Positions 1 through 10,427 are shown, counted from the first letter of the stretch. The stretch: 36,611 bases of DNA from Zygnema cylindricum (GCA_037447655.1 JBBHKE010001847.1:1-36611), one strand, 5' to 3'. Program-made: numbers and translations. The notes: a model not told the origin generated them from the sequence alone.

Positions 1-202
1 CGTTGCAAATTCAGTACAATAGAACAGTACGTAGAGCGTTCGCACTAATTCTCTCACTTTTGATCTATCGAATTGAAAATTATGAACCATTAGTACAGAA
101 ACACGACCATATAGATCGTACATTGGACCAACTTTATATCTTGTACATGGAGCATGACTTTGTACGGCATTTTGTACCAGAATCTATATATGTAATAAGT
201 TA
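1..202. other. Left edge, no gene recognised
   Basis: AT-rich sequence outside the long inverted repeat that starts near 203. It contains several GTAC motifs, as do the other transposon-rich parts of the window. A 66-codon open frame spans it, but its composition looks like chance and it matches no family I recognise. Confidence 0.5.
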
Positions 203-1078
203 AGGGAATTGCTAATCGCAGAGACAATTTTTGCTGCGCACAGATAGTTGTCAGAAATTGTACATTTGAAGTACAGTTTAGTACAAGTTACATACCTTTG
301 ATTTCATATTTGACAGTCAATCCGTCCAACAACTTTGACTGGCGAAATATTGTAACGACAGTTAAAAAATTGTCGCGCTTGCCAACGTCGACCGTCATAA
401 AAAAAAAACAATTCACACGGTCGACCAAGGTTTACTAAAACAAAACTGCGGCAACCACATGTGAATAAAATGGTTGCGCGAAGGTACACCGCGAATCGTT
501 ATTAGTGTCAAAGTTTAAATAGTGTTGAATAAAATTTAATTTACCGTAATTGATGCTAATTAAAAATTTGTTTTTTTTCAAAAAAAATGTGTATTCTAAT
601 TTCGACGTTTATGTTAATTCGGAAACAGCAAAAATGGCATATTCGCCGTACGTTTATATACATTAATATATGTATTTGTACAAAATATTAGAAATCGTAC
701 GCCGTCGCAAATTTAAATATCCGTACATGCTATTCTAATTTACGTGTCACTCTAATCCCGTTTTTTTTTAGCGCACGTTCCTATTCGTGCGCGTCTCATT
801 TAATTCATTTTTTGTAAATTTTCAGTTGAAATGGTACATTTATATACGGTCTGACATCGACCATACACCACACTATTTATATTTTATTGTACTTTTGGGC
901 TTTCCGCTATTTTGTACAGTACCTTAATTAACGTCAAGGACAAATTAAAATCGTGTATCCTATTTGAAAAAAAAATCAAAATTTTTAGAACCCAAATTAG
1001 TGACTTTGACACTAATAACGATTCGCGGTGTAGTTTCTCAGTGCACGTGAGCTCCACCGTGAGAGCACATACTTACAT
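203..1078 (+). repeat. Left long inverted repeat, split by a MITE
   Basis: The segment 203-484 and its continuation 1033-1078 match the reverse complement of 5428-5765. Shared landmarks are AGGGAATTGC at the outer end, CTGCGGCAACCACATGT, and ACATTTAACTTAG at the inner end. The interruption at 485-1032 is a separate MITE that is absent from the right arm. Confidence 0.85.
485..1032. mobile_element. TA-flanked MITE, family D copy 1 (548 bp)
   Basis: A perfect 27-bp terminal inverted repeat beginning CACCGCGAATCGTTATTAG is found at 487-513 and inverted at 1004-1030, with TA on both sides. The uninterrupted right arm of the surrounding element has a single TA at the same place, which fixes the boundaries and shows TA target duplication. 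That is the signature of Tc1/mariner-type (Stowaway-like) MITEs. There is no coding capacity. Confidence 0.88.
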
Positions 1079-1887
1079 TTAACTTAGCCGCAAAAATGGA
1101 TCTACTCAAACTGTTACGTTGAACTTAGAGCGTTGTTCAATTAGGCGGTCTCACTAAACGTCAAAATTTGGGTCAGTAACCAACATTTTATTTGCGTGGC
1201 AAAATTTTATTGATCCACGTATTAGATGAATAAGATTTTGAAAATCTTCAAAGAATCACTGACAGCAAATTGTGACCACATATTTGTACAAGCGAAGGTG
1301 AAAAGTGACTCGTACGACGTATTGAATAAAATCAGTACGGGCGGACGAAACTTAGGATTTGTAAAAGCGTACGAAAATATCAAAATGGTTAGTGGATGGC
1401 AACAGACGTGTGAAACAATATCCTCCGTCAAAGATTTCTAGCGTCTTTCGGTGGCCTCACATCTCCGTGGCGGAAGGCACATTTCATATGCAACGTGTAC
1501 CCTCCAGGTCGCCCGATCGTCGTGGATATTTGTTTACATTTCCACGAGGCACGATGCTATACGTTCACGCGCTAAAAATTGATCTACTCCGGGTCACTTG
1601 TTGCGAACTGAAAGTGTCAGACGATGGCGTATCCGATTATGCATCCGACGGTCCACATTTGGAGAACCAAATCCCTCGTTCAGTAGGCTTATTTTTCTAA
1701 CATTTTATTTTTTTTGGTACGGCACAGTACGAAATGGTACAGCTTTCGGTAAACAACGACATTTTTCCCCTAATGGAACCTTACCCTTAGGGTAACATTT
1801 TATTAGGAGGTCCCAGTAAATGTACAGACAAATCTACTGACAGCGTTTACTAGAAGTCCGCTCCGTTATGTCGGGCCAGTAACAAAC
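1078..1887 (+). repeat. Repeat unit B, copy 1
   Basis: From CTTAGCCGCAAAAATGG to GGGCCAGTAACAAAC, highly similar to 3677-4480 and, inverted, to 7076-7680. It contains matching short open frames in the copies, but these carry copy-specific shifts and stops, so I do not call a gene. A small hairpin lies at 1657-1672 and a near-palindrome TTACCCTTAGGGTAAC near 1780. Confidence 0.85.
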
Positions 1888-2942
1888 TGAAACTCTGAGA
1901 CCTCTATAAGTCCTCAGAGTGGACAACTTCCAAGAAGCCTCTAGGATAACCCTGACCCCTTTGTGTTTCAGAAAAAACAACTGCCACCCTGGCAGACAAT
2001 AACACTGACCAACTTCACCCCTGTGAAGGCAAGACTCCCCTGAGTCGATAGCAAAAAGAATCTCTGAATTTGCTCCTCTGAGCAGTAAGTTATGGAGGGT
2101 CAAAGTTGACCTTTTGTACAGAAGCTCTCTGGGAGAGAGGGTCCTATCTCCTAATTTTTCTAAGTCCTATCTCTCTCACAGACTCTATCTATTGATGTAC
2201 GGAGCCAATCAGATTACAGTTCCGTACACAAAAGTACAGCTGTCGGTGTACTTTCTGTACGAACACTGTACGACATGGCCTAAATGGTGACACGTGGTAT
2301 GTACAAATTCGCTCCCTTAATCCTCAGAGATGTCGCGATCCAATGTCATTCCGCCACGTGTCATCCGATGTGGCGATGACCAAAAACCGCCGAAATCTTC
2401 TTCCGCGATCTCGACGTTAATTCCGGCCGTCCGATTAAATTCACATTTAATCGTAGCCGTAATAAATACATGCGCGGTATTCGTTTCATTAAAGAAATAA
2501 ATGCGCGGTTTTTGTTTCTTATCCGTATCGTAATCCGTACTTTTACATTACTGGATCTATGTATCCCGTAAACAGTTACAATTAAATGAATTATCCTACC
2601 TGATAATGTTTAATTAAATATCAAACCATATAGTACGTAACACTAGTGAAAGACTTAACGGCTAAGGCTACCGGCTACCGGTTGTCTGTCGTCCGGTTGG
2701 TATCAGGATCAAATCTTGTGGCCGGCATATACCTTTTAGTAAATATACCCCTAACTAATATATATTTCCCGTAAACCTCTGGATAGCCTAGGTAGCCATG
2801 GCTCTGTCTCCCTCTCCAATTTCTCAGTGACTGCGACAAGTTTGAGAGTTGGAGAGAGAAGTTAGAGGTAGACTGCCTCGGCTTCTTTCTATATTTCTAT
2901 TTAGACCTAGAAAATACTTTAAATAGACCATTAATTTCTACA
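1888..2942. mobile_element. Solo LTR of a retrotransposon (1055 bp)
   Basis: The insert begins TG and ends CA and is flanked by the 5-bp direct repeat CAAAC (1883-1887 and 2943-2947). The paralogous B-A junction at about 4480 reads AGTAACAAACCTTACTC without interruption, so it is the empty site. A 5-bp target duplication with TG...CA ends and no internal domain is diagnostic of a solo LTR left by recombination between two LTRs. Superfamily (Copia or Gypsy) cannot be told from an LTR alone. Confidence 0.88.
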
Positions 2943-2947
2943 CAAAC

Positions 2948-3676
2948 CTTACTCTATTATGATTGGCGCCACATAGGTTAGAGTCCAGGTTTGAAAAATC
3001 TTAAAAAAATCTACAAACAAAATATCTGTACGAAATATCTGTACGACTGAAAGTAGTTAATGATTCGTACATAAAGTTTTCAGCCAGATTTTGATTTAAA
3101 AAATGGAAATCAAAATTTCGAACCGGAATGGCAAAAAGACAAGGCAAAATTTGAAGGTCGCGACAAACTTTGAATGTTGGTGGATGTCAGACGGAGCGTG
3201 CGAGGATATTTTCAACCTGACATGCATTTTGCGTGGCAGGCGGTACCGCGTCAATGTACCTCAAAGATCTCCTTCACTCTGCTGACTTTCAGGAAAAAAC
3301 CGTATTTATTTTCGGCAAAGATTTTACGGTCACCTTATCCGAAGGCACGTCACTTTGGGGGCGTGTGAAAATTTTCATTTTTCATCGACGCACGTGTCTG
3401 TCGTCCAAGTGTAGCGAATTGATTGGTTCTGTATTGGTGAACCCACCTCGCGTAGGTGGGTTCACCAATACAGAGGCGCATGGAGCAATTGCTTCGCAGA
3501 TGAAGACCAAAATGTAATCTGACGGTCGTCGTCTTCTCCCGGATACTTGGAGAATCGCAATCTTATTATCTGTAATGTTGTTTTCAAGAAACCCACGAAA
3601 ATATAGTACGTCATGGTACGGTAAAGTACAAAATTCTGTATTAAACCTCACTTTTCGTCTGATGTAACCATACCCT
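2948..3676 (+). repeat. Repeat unit A, copy 1
   Basis: Begins CTTACTCTATTATGATTGGC and ends near CATACCCTTAG. It is similar over most of its length to 4483-5200 and 28451-29058. Its second half also matches 15090-15290 in inverted orientation, for example AAAATGTAATC followed by GACGGTCG and by TTGGAGAATC. It contains a 45-nt perfect hairpin at 3429-3473. Confidence 0.82.
3429..3473. repeat. Perfect hairpin of A copy 1
   Basis: The left arm CTGTATTGGTGAACCCACCT (3429-3448) is exactly complementary to 3454-3473, with a CGCGT loop. The right flank carries the conserved family sequence GCAATTGCTTCGCAGAT. Confidence 0.95.
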
Positions 3677-4480
3677 TAGCCGCAAAAATGGATCTACTCG
3701 CGTACCGTTACGTTGAACTTAGAGCGTTGTTCCATTAGGCGGTCTCAGTAAACGTAAAAATTCGGGTCAGTAACCGACATTTTATTTGCGTGGCAAATTT
3801 TTTTTGATCCACGTATTAGATGAATAAGATTTTGAAAATCTTCAGAGAATCTTTGACAGCAAATTGTGACCACATATTTGTACCAGCGAAGGTGAAAATT
3901 GACTCGTACGACGTATTGAATAAAATCAGTACGGGCGAACGAAACTTAAAATTTGTAAAAGCGTACGAAAATGTCAAAATGGTTAGTGGGTGGCAACAGA
4001 CGTGTGAAACAATATCCTCCGTCAAAGTTTTCTTGCGTCTTCCGGTGGCATCGCATCCTCCTTGGCGGAAGGCACATGTCATATGCAACGTGTACCCTCC
4101 AGGTCGCGCGATCGTTGTGGATATTTTTTTACATTTCCACGAGGCACAATGCTATACGTTCAGGCGCTAAGAATTGATCTACTCCGAGTCACTTGTTGTG
4201 AACTGAAAGTGTCAGACGATGGCGTATCCGATAATGCATCCGACGGTCCACGTTTGGAGAACCAAATCCCTCATTCAGTAGGCTTGTTTTTCTAACATTT
4301 TATTATTTTTAGTACGACACTGTGCGAAATGGTACAGCTTTCTGCAAACAACGACATTTTTCCCCGAATGGAACCTTACCCTTAGGGTAACATTACATTA
4401 GGACGTCCCAGTAAATGTACAGACAAGTCTACTGACAGCGTTTACTGGAAGTCCGCTCCATTATGTTGGGCCAGTAACAA
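3677..4480 (+). repeat. Repeat unit B, copy 2
   Basis: Near-identical to unit B copy 1 and directly abutting A copies on both sides, giving the order A1-B2-A2. It shares the start CCGCAAAAATGGATCTACTC and the end GGGCCAGTAACAAAC. A small hairpin sits at 4253-4266. Confidence 0.85.
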
Positions 4481-4482
4481 AC

Positions 4483-5200
4483 CTTACTCAATTATGATTG
4501 GCACCACATAGGTTAGAGTCTAGGTTTTAAAAATCTTAAAAAAATCTACAAACGGAATATCTGTACGAAATATCTATACGACAGAAAGTAGTTAATGATT
4601 CGTACATAAAGTTTTCGGCCAGATTTTGATTTAAAAAATGGAAATCAAAATTTTGAAACGGAATGGCAAAAAGACGAGGCAAAATTTGAAAGTCGCGACA
4701 AACTTTGAATGTCGGTGGATGTCAGACGGCGCGTGCGAGGATATTTTCAACCTGACATGCATTTTGTGTGGCACGCGGCACATGGCATGTACGACGTGCA
4801 CGCATGCGATCGCTTTTTCAAAGTAGATATTTTTTTATTTCACGTTTACCAATGGTAATGAATGTGGTCGCTTTTTCAAAGTAGATATTTTTTTGCTTTT
4901 TCACGTGTACCAATGCTAATGAATGCTAATCATCCAATGAGCCCCAACTCTCCTCGCGAGGAGAGTTGGGGCCAACAGGATGATGTGCGCGATTGCTTCG
5001 CGGATCTCAAAAAGTGATTCATCCAACGGTCAAGAATTACGCCTACATCTTTGGAGCTTCCCGACAGCTTTCTAGTAACGATGTTTCGTCTGAAAAAAAA
5101 AATTATGGTACGGCTCTATACGACACTGTAGGAAATTGTACGGCGTCCAGTAACGAACCCCACTTTTCATCTAATGGATTGTTACCCTTAGACACAAATT
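4483..5200 (+). repeat. Repeat unit A, copy 2
   Basis: Begins CTTACTCAATTATGATTGGC and ends near GTTACCCTTAGAC. Within it, a segment around 4810-4920 is locally duplicated (TTTTTCAAAGTAGATATTTT occurs twice). It carries a loopless 32-nt palindrome at 4941-4972. Confidence 0.82.
4941..4972. repeat. Perfect 32-nt palindrome of A copy 2
   Basis: GCCCCAACTCTCCTCG is followed immediately by its exact reverse complement. An outer 7-nt pair, ATCATCC and GGATGAT, flanks it beyond a 5/5 mismatch, so an even larger cruciform is possible. Confidence 0.95.
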
Positions 5201-5427
5201 AAAGGACGACGTCATACGTATAAATTTGCACAAAACGAAATAAACTTCTTACAAGATAAGAAAGCGTACCCGCGTAAAAAATATCGATGAAACTAAATGA
5301 TAAAAACACCCGTCGTCACGCGCGACCAAAAAAAGCCACACTATTTATGAATCAACATTCCTACCTTGACAACGTACTTCGTATTTATACATATGACAAA
5401 CCCTTACTTTGGCAAATAGAGGCACAC
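5201..5427. other. Inner spacer of the large element
   Basis: Unique sequence between the last A unit and the right inverted repeat. It includes a short open frame from 5287 that runs into the repeat. I recognise no gene. Confidence 0.4.
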
Positions 5428-5765
5428 CCTAAGTTAAATGTCAGTATCTGTGCGCTCACAGTTGAGCTCACGTGAAGTGAGAAACTACGTGCGTGCAACC
5501 ATTTTATTTACATGTGGTTGCCGCAGTTTTGTTTCAGTAAACCTTGGTTGGCCATGTGAATTGTTTTTTTTTTATGACGGTCGACGTTTGCAAGCGTGAC
5601 ACTTTTTTAACTGCCGTTACAATATTTCGCCATTCAAAGTTATTCGACGGATTGACCGTCAAATATGAAATCAAAGGTACGTAACTTGTACTTCAAATGT
5701 AGAATTTTTGACAACTACCTGTGCGCAGCAAAAATTGTTTCTGCGATAAGCAATTCCCTAAATTA
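5428..5765 (-). repeat. Right long inverted repeat (uninterrupted)
   Basis: Reverse-complement partner of the left repeat, from CTAAGTTAAATGT at the inner end to GCAATTCCCT at the outer end. It keeps the uninterrupted sequence CGTAGTTTCTC where the left arm carries the MITE, so it serves as an empty-site control. Confidence 0.85.
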
Positions 5766-6019
5766 AACAGGTCCACGCATTTGGTAACTATTTACGATTT
5801 CACGCTTTGAAAAAGAGTTTTGAGCATGTCCTACACGGTGTATCATAATTAGTGTTTATGTTTTTTTGCCACTCAAAAACAACTTTTATCCAAACACACA
5901 TGTCAGATTGTTGATCTGACGACTGCAAGTGAAAGGTAAGATTATCAGCGTCCAATTGGCGTTCTCTGATTGAAAATCAAAAATTTTTGTACAGAAAAAA
6001 GATGTTTTACGTGTCGGAA
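5766..6019. repeat. Fragment of repeat family E
   Basis: The stretch from about 5834 (GGTGTATCATAATTAGTGTT) to about 5990 resembles the left part of 17215-17421. Shared features are the AAACATC/ACTTTT block, CACACATGTCAGATTGTTG and a CAATTGGCG motif. The outer end is reminiscent of the family D termini. No gene is visible. Confidence 0.5.
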
Positions 6020-6650
6020 TCAGAGGTCGCAAAAGTCAAAATTTTACATAACCGAAACCGACCGTTTTTTTTTTTAATCTGAGTAACCGACGCCCGACCG
6101 GGTTGTGTCGCGCTCCAAAATTGTTAATCGCTAACCAACGAGCGTTTACGAATATAAAGTTAACCGAAACTCCATTTCTCGCAACTCACCGTGCCCGCGC
6201 GTAACCGAAAAAGTACAAAATTAACTAATGTACAACGTATGAATAAACCAATAATTAAGATTTGTCGCGTTCCTTTAGATTTGCGAAATGAATAGTGTTT
6301 ACTAACGAGTCAGATTTGCGACGTTTTGTCGCGTTCCCTGAGATTTGCGAAATGAATAGTGTTACTACCGTGTCAAATTTGTGACGCTAACCATGATGTC
6401 ACCTACTTCCACGATACCAAAGAGTACAAAGTACAATAATGTTGGATTGTATGGACAGTACAAAATTTTCATTTTTTTTTGGTTTTTTAATTGACCGACC
6501 GTAACCGACCGTTTTTTTTTTTTTTTTGTGAATCAACCGACCGCAACCGCCCGGCCCTCAAAATTTGGCAACCAAATCCGTTGTGGATCCAGCGCGGGCG
6601 GTCGGTTAACCGTTGGTCACGGTTTCGGTTGACCGTTTGCGACATCTGGT
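6020..6650. mobile_element. Inverted-repeat element, family F copy 1
   Basis: The left end has AGAGGTCGCAAA followed by AACCGAAACCGACCG. The right end has GGTTTCGGTTGACCGTTTGC then GACATCTGG, roughly its reverse complement. Clusters of CCGACCG/CGGTCGG and long T runs lie just inside both ends. A truncated second copy of the right end is at about 16187-16352. It is probably a foldback or MITE-like element; no coding frame. Confidence 0.6.
6264..6391 (+). repeat. 64-bp tandem duplication inside element F
   Basis: GTCGCGTTCC followed by AGATTTGCGAAATGAATAGT begins at 6264 and again at 6328. The two units differ at a few positions. Confidence 0.85.
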
Positions 6651-6751
6651 CGTAATAGCTATTAACGCTAATTGCGATACACAGTGTAATTTTACGACGC
6701 GGTTTTGGAAAAATATCGTGTATGTCGTTGCTCCTATAGCAAACGCCACAT

Positions 6752-6956
6752 TACATCACGAATCGCTATTGCTATAGCGTTAACAAATATTTCGTGTTAA
6801 AGAACCATTAGTGTGATTAACGCTAATTGGGAATTCGGGGATTTTTAAGGAAATTAGTCACTCTTAGGGTTTTTTTATTCACTCTATTTAAGAATTTGGG
6901 TAAAACTTTGGTGGCGCCAAATTAGTGTGATTCATGCTAATAGCGATTCGCGGTGT
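6752..6956. mobile_element. Family D MITE, copy 2
   Basis: The right end GCTAATAGCGATTCGCGGTG with TA at 6955-6956 is typical. The left end near 6752 (ATCACGAATCGCTATT) is more worn. The internal landmarks CTAATTGGGAATTCG and GGTGGCGCC are shared with other D copies. Confidence 0.7.
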
Positions 6957-7075
6957 ACAGTTCACGTCACTAAAGTGCAACATATCGACTCCGCCTTGGC
7001 TTACACTAGATATAAGAATGGGTTGTGTCCAATGGTTGATGAACCATACACAACATGGAACATGGATGTGATTCT

Positions 7076-7099
7076 CCACGTTTATGGGCTTAAACGTGG
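7076..7099. repeat. Hairpin of B copy 3
   Basis: CCACGTTTA and TAAACGTGG pair around a 6-nt loop. In copies 1 and 2 the same position holds ATTTGG/CCAAAT and TTTGG/CCAAA stems around AGAA. Confidence 0.85.
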
Positions 7100-7680
7100 A
7101 CCGTCGGATGCATAATCGGATACACCATCGTCTGACACTTTCAGTTCGCAACAAGTGGCCCGGAATAGGTCAATTCTAAGCGCCTAAAAGAATAACATTG
7201 TGCCTCATGGAAAAGTGAACAAATATCCATGACTACCGTGCGACCAGGTGGGTACACGTCACATATAACATGTGCCTTCCGCCAGGGAGGATGCGAGGCC
7301 ACCTGAAGCCGCAAGAAAATCTTTGACGGAAGATATTGATTCACGCTTCTGTCGCCATCCACTAACCATTCTGACATTTTCGTGCGCTTAAACAAATCTT
7401 CAGTTCATCCGCCCGTACAAATTTTATTCAATGCGTCGTACAGTCATTTTTTACCTTGCTGGTAACAAATATGTGGTCTCAATTTGCTGTTAGAGATTTT
7501 TTGAAGACTACGAGAATCGTATTCATCTATTACATGGACCAATCAAAACGTGCCACGCAAATAAAATGTCGGTTACTGAGACGACACAATGGAACATTCG
7601 CTTCAGTAAACGATTTTTTGTCGTTTACTGAGACCGCGTAATGGAACAAGGCTCTTAGCTGAAATGGAACATACACATTT
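7076..7680 (-). repeat. Repeat unit B, copy 3 (inverted, diverged)
   Basis: Reverse-complement copy of unit B. It shares CTGGCGGAAGGCACATGTTA, ACTGAAAGTGTCAGACGATG and GCATCCGACGGTCCACG. The small hairpin of the family is longer here (7076-7099). An extra segment with a repeated 'cagtaaacga' motif lies near 7590-7625. Confidence 0.8.
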
Positions 7681-7764
7681 GTATTTCGTGACAGTCAGCC
7701 CCGATCGGTTCAGTTCGGTTTGGTTTGGCCACAAAATTGATCCAAAGCGAACAAAACAGTAAAG

Positions 7765-7966
7765 TACTTCGCAAATTGTTATTAGTGTAGAAGTTTTTTT
7801 AGCGTATATGAATAATTACCGGTATTAACGCTAATTGGGAATTCGAAAATTTTCAAAGATATCATTTACTCTAATTAGAAATTAGGGTATTTTTTAAATA
7901 GTGAATTTGGGAAAAATTTGGGGGAACCGGACTAATGTCAATACGCTAATGACGATTCGCGGTGTA
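7765..7966. mobile_element. Family D MITE, copy 3
   Basis: TA-flanked, about 202 bp. The left end CTTCGCAAATTGTTATTAG is degenerate; the right end GACGATTCGCGGTG is intact. The interior matches D copy 4 (TTTTTTTAGCGTATA, CTAATTGGGAATT). Confidence 0.82.
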
Positions 7967-8929
7967 CTGTACAGCAGATAACAAACATTGGAAATTTTGA
8001 ACCAAAACGAACCGTTGGATTTTGTAATAACCAGTGCACCCCAGATGGGTTACACGTCACTGCAAACCGAGCCGATTCCTAACAGCTTGTACTGAGCAGA
8101 CCAAAACATGGAATGAATTATATCCGATTGTCTATAGTTAGAAACGTTGTTTCAATGCTTAGGATGGAGAAATCATCCGAAAACAAAAAGAGAAAAAAAC
8201 AAGCAAACATTTAGAGACATTAGGGTCAAAAAAAAATAGGTTAAGTCTAACAAATTACATAAACAAGACAACACTAGTTAAAATAAAGCATCTCATTAAT
8301 TACCTATAGAACATGACTGCCCACAACCCAACTACGAAGGTTGTGGATGTGGAGCGGATCCATAGACAACTGATATAGATGACGCCACTTGCAATCCGCA
8401 ACTTTGTTAGACTTTGTCGGAGCCGGGCCCACATCTTGGGCTCCTTGAAAGGCAATTGATGCACGTCGACGGTTAAAAACAACTATAAGGCTCAACGGAG
8501 GATAACCCTACGAAGAACGCTGACAAAGCTTGTCCAAAGATGCAATATCTAGTGCTAGTGTACCTTATGATGTACGATAGTACGCTACAGTCTTTTCATT
8601 GCTAGATGGACTAAGTAGATACGAGTTATGAGTAGGGGTTTAGGACTTAGGTAAACTTTGGTTCCCTCTCTCCAAGAGAGCTCTTGTATATACCTGCTGA
8701 CTTTGATCAGCTCTAACAAATTTCTCAGTGGAGCATTTTTAGTGATTCTTTTTCCAGCGAACTTCAAGGAGTACTGCCTTCACTAGAGTAACGCCGCTCA
8801 AAGTCATGACGGTCAGGGTCATTGCCCGTCAAGGTGGCAGATATTGTTGGAGAAACCAAAGTGGGTTGAGGCTATCCTAAAGGCTTGTTGTGAGCTGTGC
8901 ATTATGTGGGGCAACGGAGCCCACAAAAT
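7967..8929. other. Intergenic stretch, no gene recognised
   Basis: Short minus-strand frames at 8300-8495 and 8585-8767 have protein-like composition but many interrupting stops and no motif I recognise. They could be remnants of a decayed retrotransposon polyprotein, but I cannot support that. Confidence 0.4.
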
Positions 8930-9026
8930 TTTAAAGAGAGGGGGAGAGAGGGAGAGGGGGATAGAGGGAGGGAGGGAGGGAGGGAGAGAGGGAGGGAGGG
9001 GGAGGGAGGGAGAGAGGGAGGGAGGT
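8930..9026 (+). repeat. (GGGA)n purine tract
   Basis: Almost pure G/A on the plus strand, mainly GGGA and GAGA units. Confidence 0.95.
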
Positions 9027-9349
9027 GTTGTAATTTATAAATCTTTATTTCATTAAATAGGGGTAAAATAACTTAGAATATTTTCTAAGTAGTCTACTGT
9101 AATACTTACCTTAATTAGCGTTACAGTAGCAAAAAATACAGTAGAGTGTATTGTACTTTTGCAGGAACACGTGTCGGCAAAAGAACGTATGCAGGTTTTT
9201 CGGAGTGGCGTTGACAGTCAGCCATACGTGTCACGGAGTTGACGATTCCATTCACAGGATCGGACGAACGGGATCTGAACCGGGTATTCCAGAAATATAT
9301 GGTACAGTTCGACGGTACCATCGTCGATTGAATTTATTCCAACGGACCT

Positions 9350-9418
9350 GGGACCACAAGCGTGATTCACGAGGGACCACATGCGTGATTCGCGTGGGAC
9401 CACAAGTGACGAAGCACT
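9350..9418 (+). repeat. 23-bp tandem repeat, three copies, ending in a hairpin
   Basis: GGGACCAC followed by AAGCGTGATTC or a close variant begins at 9350, 9373 and 9396. The third unit runs into a hairpin at 9409-9430 with perfect 9-nt arms (ACGAAGCAC/GTGCTTCGT) and a TCAG loop. Confidence 0.85.
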
Positions 9419-9430
9419 CAGGTGCTTCGT

Positions 9431-10029
9431 ACTACACGACCACATTCGGCTGGACTTTAACGATTACCGCTGACTAAGCATTTGGCACGTTTTGTGTACG
9501 GTTGGAACGTTTTGTGTACGGTTCAATATCTGAAATTATCTGAATAACATTGTTTTGTAGTTTAGTGGAATAAAAAATAGTGTTCCATTAATCAAGCTTT
9601 TAGAAAGTAATAATTAGGGTTTTGAGGTACGATGACGTACAGGTAGGATGCTTTGTCGTTAGTCAGGATAATATCCGTAGTAACGGTTACCCAAATTGGT
9701 GTAGATTAGTAGATACACACCGTGAGTATATAACATAAGACTTAGCCAATTTTGTAGCATCCAGTTTTGGGAAAATGATTTTATAAAAGGCAGTTTTTGG
9801 GAAACTTCTAGACATCATATCTTATGGTTTACTTGGTCATTTGGGCTACAATTTTGGGAATTGTCAGTTTACTGTATTTTGTATCTCTATGGAAAATTTG
9901 AGGAATATTGGATTTCTGAGTCATATTTTGTGTGAGATCAAAGTTGGCTGTTGAGTAGGTACTTTGATAGTTTCTGTTGTTTTCATGTCTGCTTCCACTC
10001 ATTGCTGGTCCTCCTCCACCAGGGAGGAG
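9431..10029. other. Intergenic, no gene recognised
   Basis: AT-rich sequence with a short repeat of AACGTTTTGTGTACGGTT near 9486-9522. No coding frame of note. Confidence 0.4.
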
Positions 10030-10124
10030 TGGTAGAGAGAGAGAGGGTCTGGGGAGGGAGGAGGGAAGAGGGGAGAGAGGAGGAGAGAGGAAGAAGAGAG
10101 AAGGAAGAAGAGAGAGAGAGAGCC
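10030..10124 (+). repeat. GA-rich microsatellite
   Basis: About 95 bp of nearly pure purine on the plus strand with GAGA and GGAGG units. Confidence 0.92.
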
Positions 10125-10341
10125 ACTTTCTCTAGCATTTGTCCACTTGTGGAACACTTGTTTGCTATTGGGCAATTTTATCCCACCTTAAACTCTCTCT
10201 AAAAAATGTAGAACCGACCAATTAAAGGAAAGCGCTTGGTGAGCAAAATAAAAACCAAATAGGTAAATAACTTTTTGCACAAATAGAAAACGGGCTAGTA
10301 AAGACGAATGGAAAAATGACCAGTCAATGTAAAAAAAGAGA

Positions 10342-10427
10342 AAACAGTGACAAAGGTAGAAATAAGTAGGAAACTAACGACTTCAAACAGTGACAAAGGT
10401 AGAAATAAGTAGGAAACTAACGACTTC
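10342..10427 (+). repeat. Perfect 43-bp tandem duplication
   Basis: Two adjacent units, each containing CAGTGACAAAGGTAGAAATA and ending in GACTTC, appear identical over 43 bp, which points to a recent duplication. Confidence 0.92.

Larger units (their letters stand above)
203..5765. mobile_element. Large element with long terminal inverted repeats (Mutator-like architecture)
   Basis: About 330 bp at the left end (203-484 continued at 1033-1078, interrupted by a MITE) is repeated in inverted orientation at 5428-5765 with roughly 90 percent identity by eye. Both outer ends read AGGGAATTGC going inward. Inside are two tandem B-A units and about 230 bp of unique sequence. No transposase-length reading frame is present, so the element would be non-autonomous. 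Terminal repeats this long are typical of Mutator-like elements, but I could not find a clean 9-bp target duplication, so the superfamily is an inference. It could instead be an inverted duplication that arose without transposition. Confidence 0.6.

Noticed and set aside
1780-1796. Telomere-like CCCTTAGGG word
   Set aside because: It is a single short palindrome at a repeat junction, not an array.
3429-3473. Family A as a Helitron with its 3' hairpin
   Set aside because: The hairpin lies about 200 bp from the repeat end, no CTRR end follows it, and there is no A/T target signature.
1226-4295. Related short open frames in the B repeats (MNKILKIF...)
   Set aside because: They are shared because the DNA is shared. 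Frames differ by shifts and early stops between copies and no domain is recognisable.
8300-8767. Copia-type polyprotein remnant on the minus strand
   Set aside because: Composition is suggestive, but no RT, integrase or RNase H motif could be identified.
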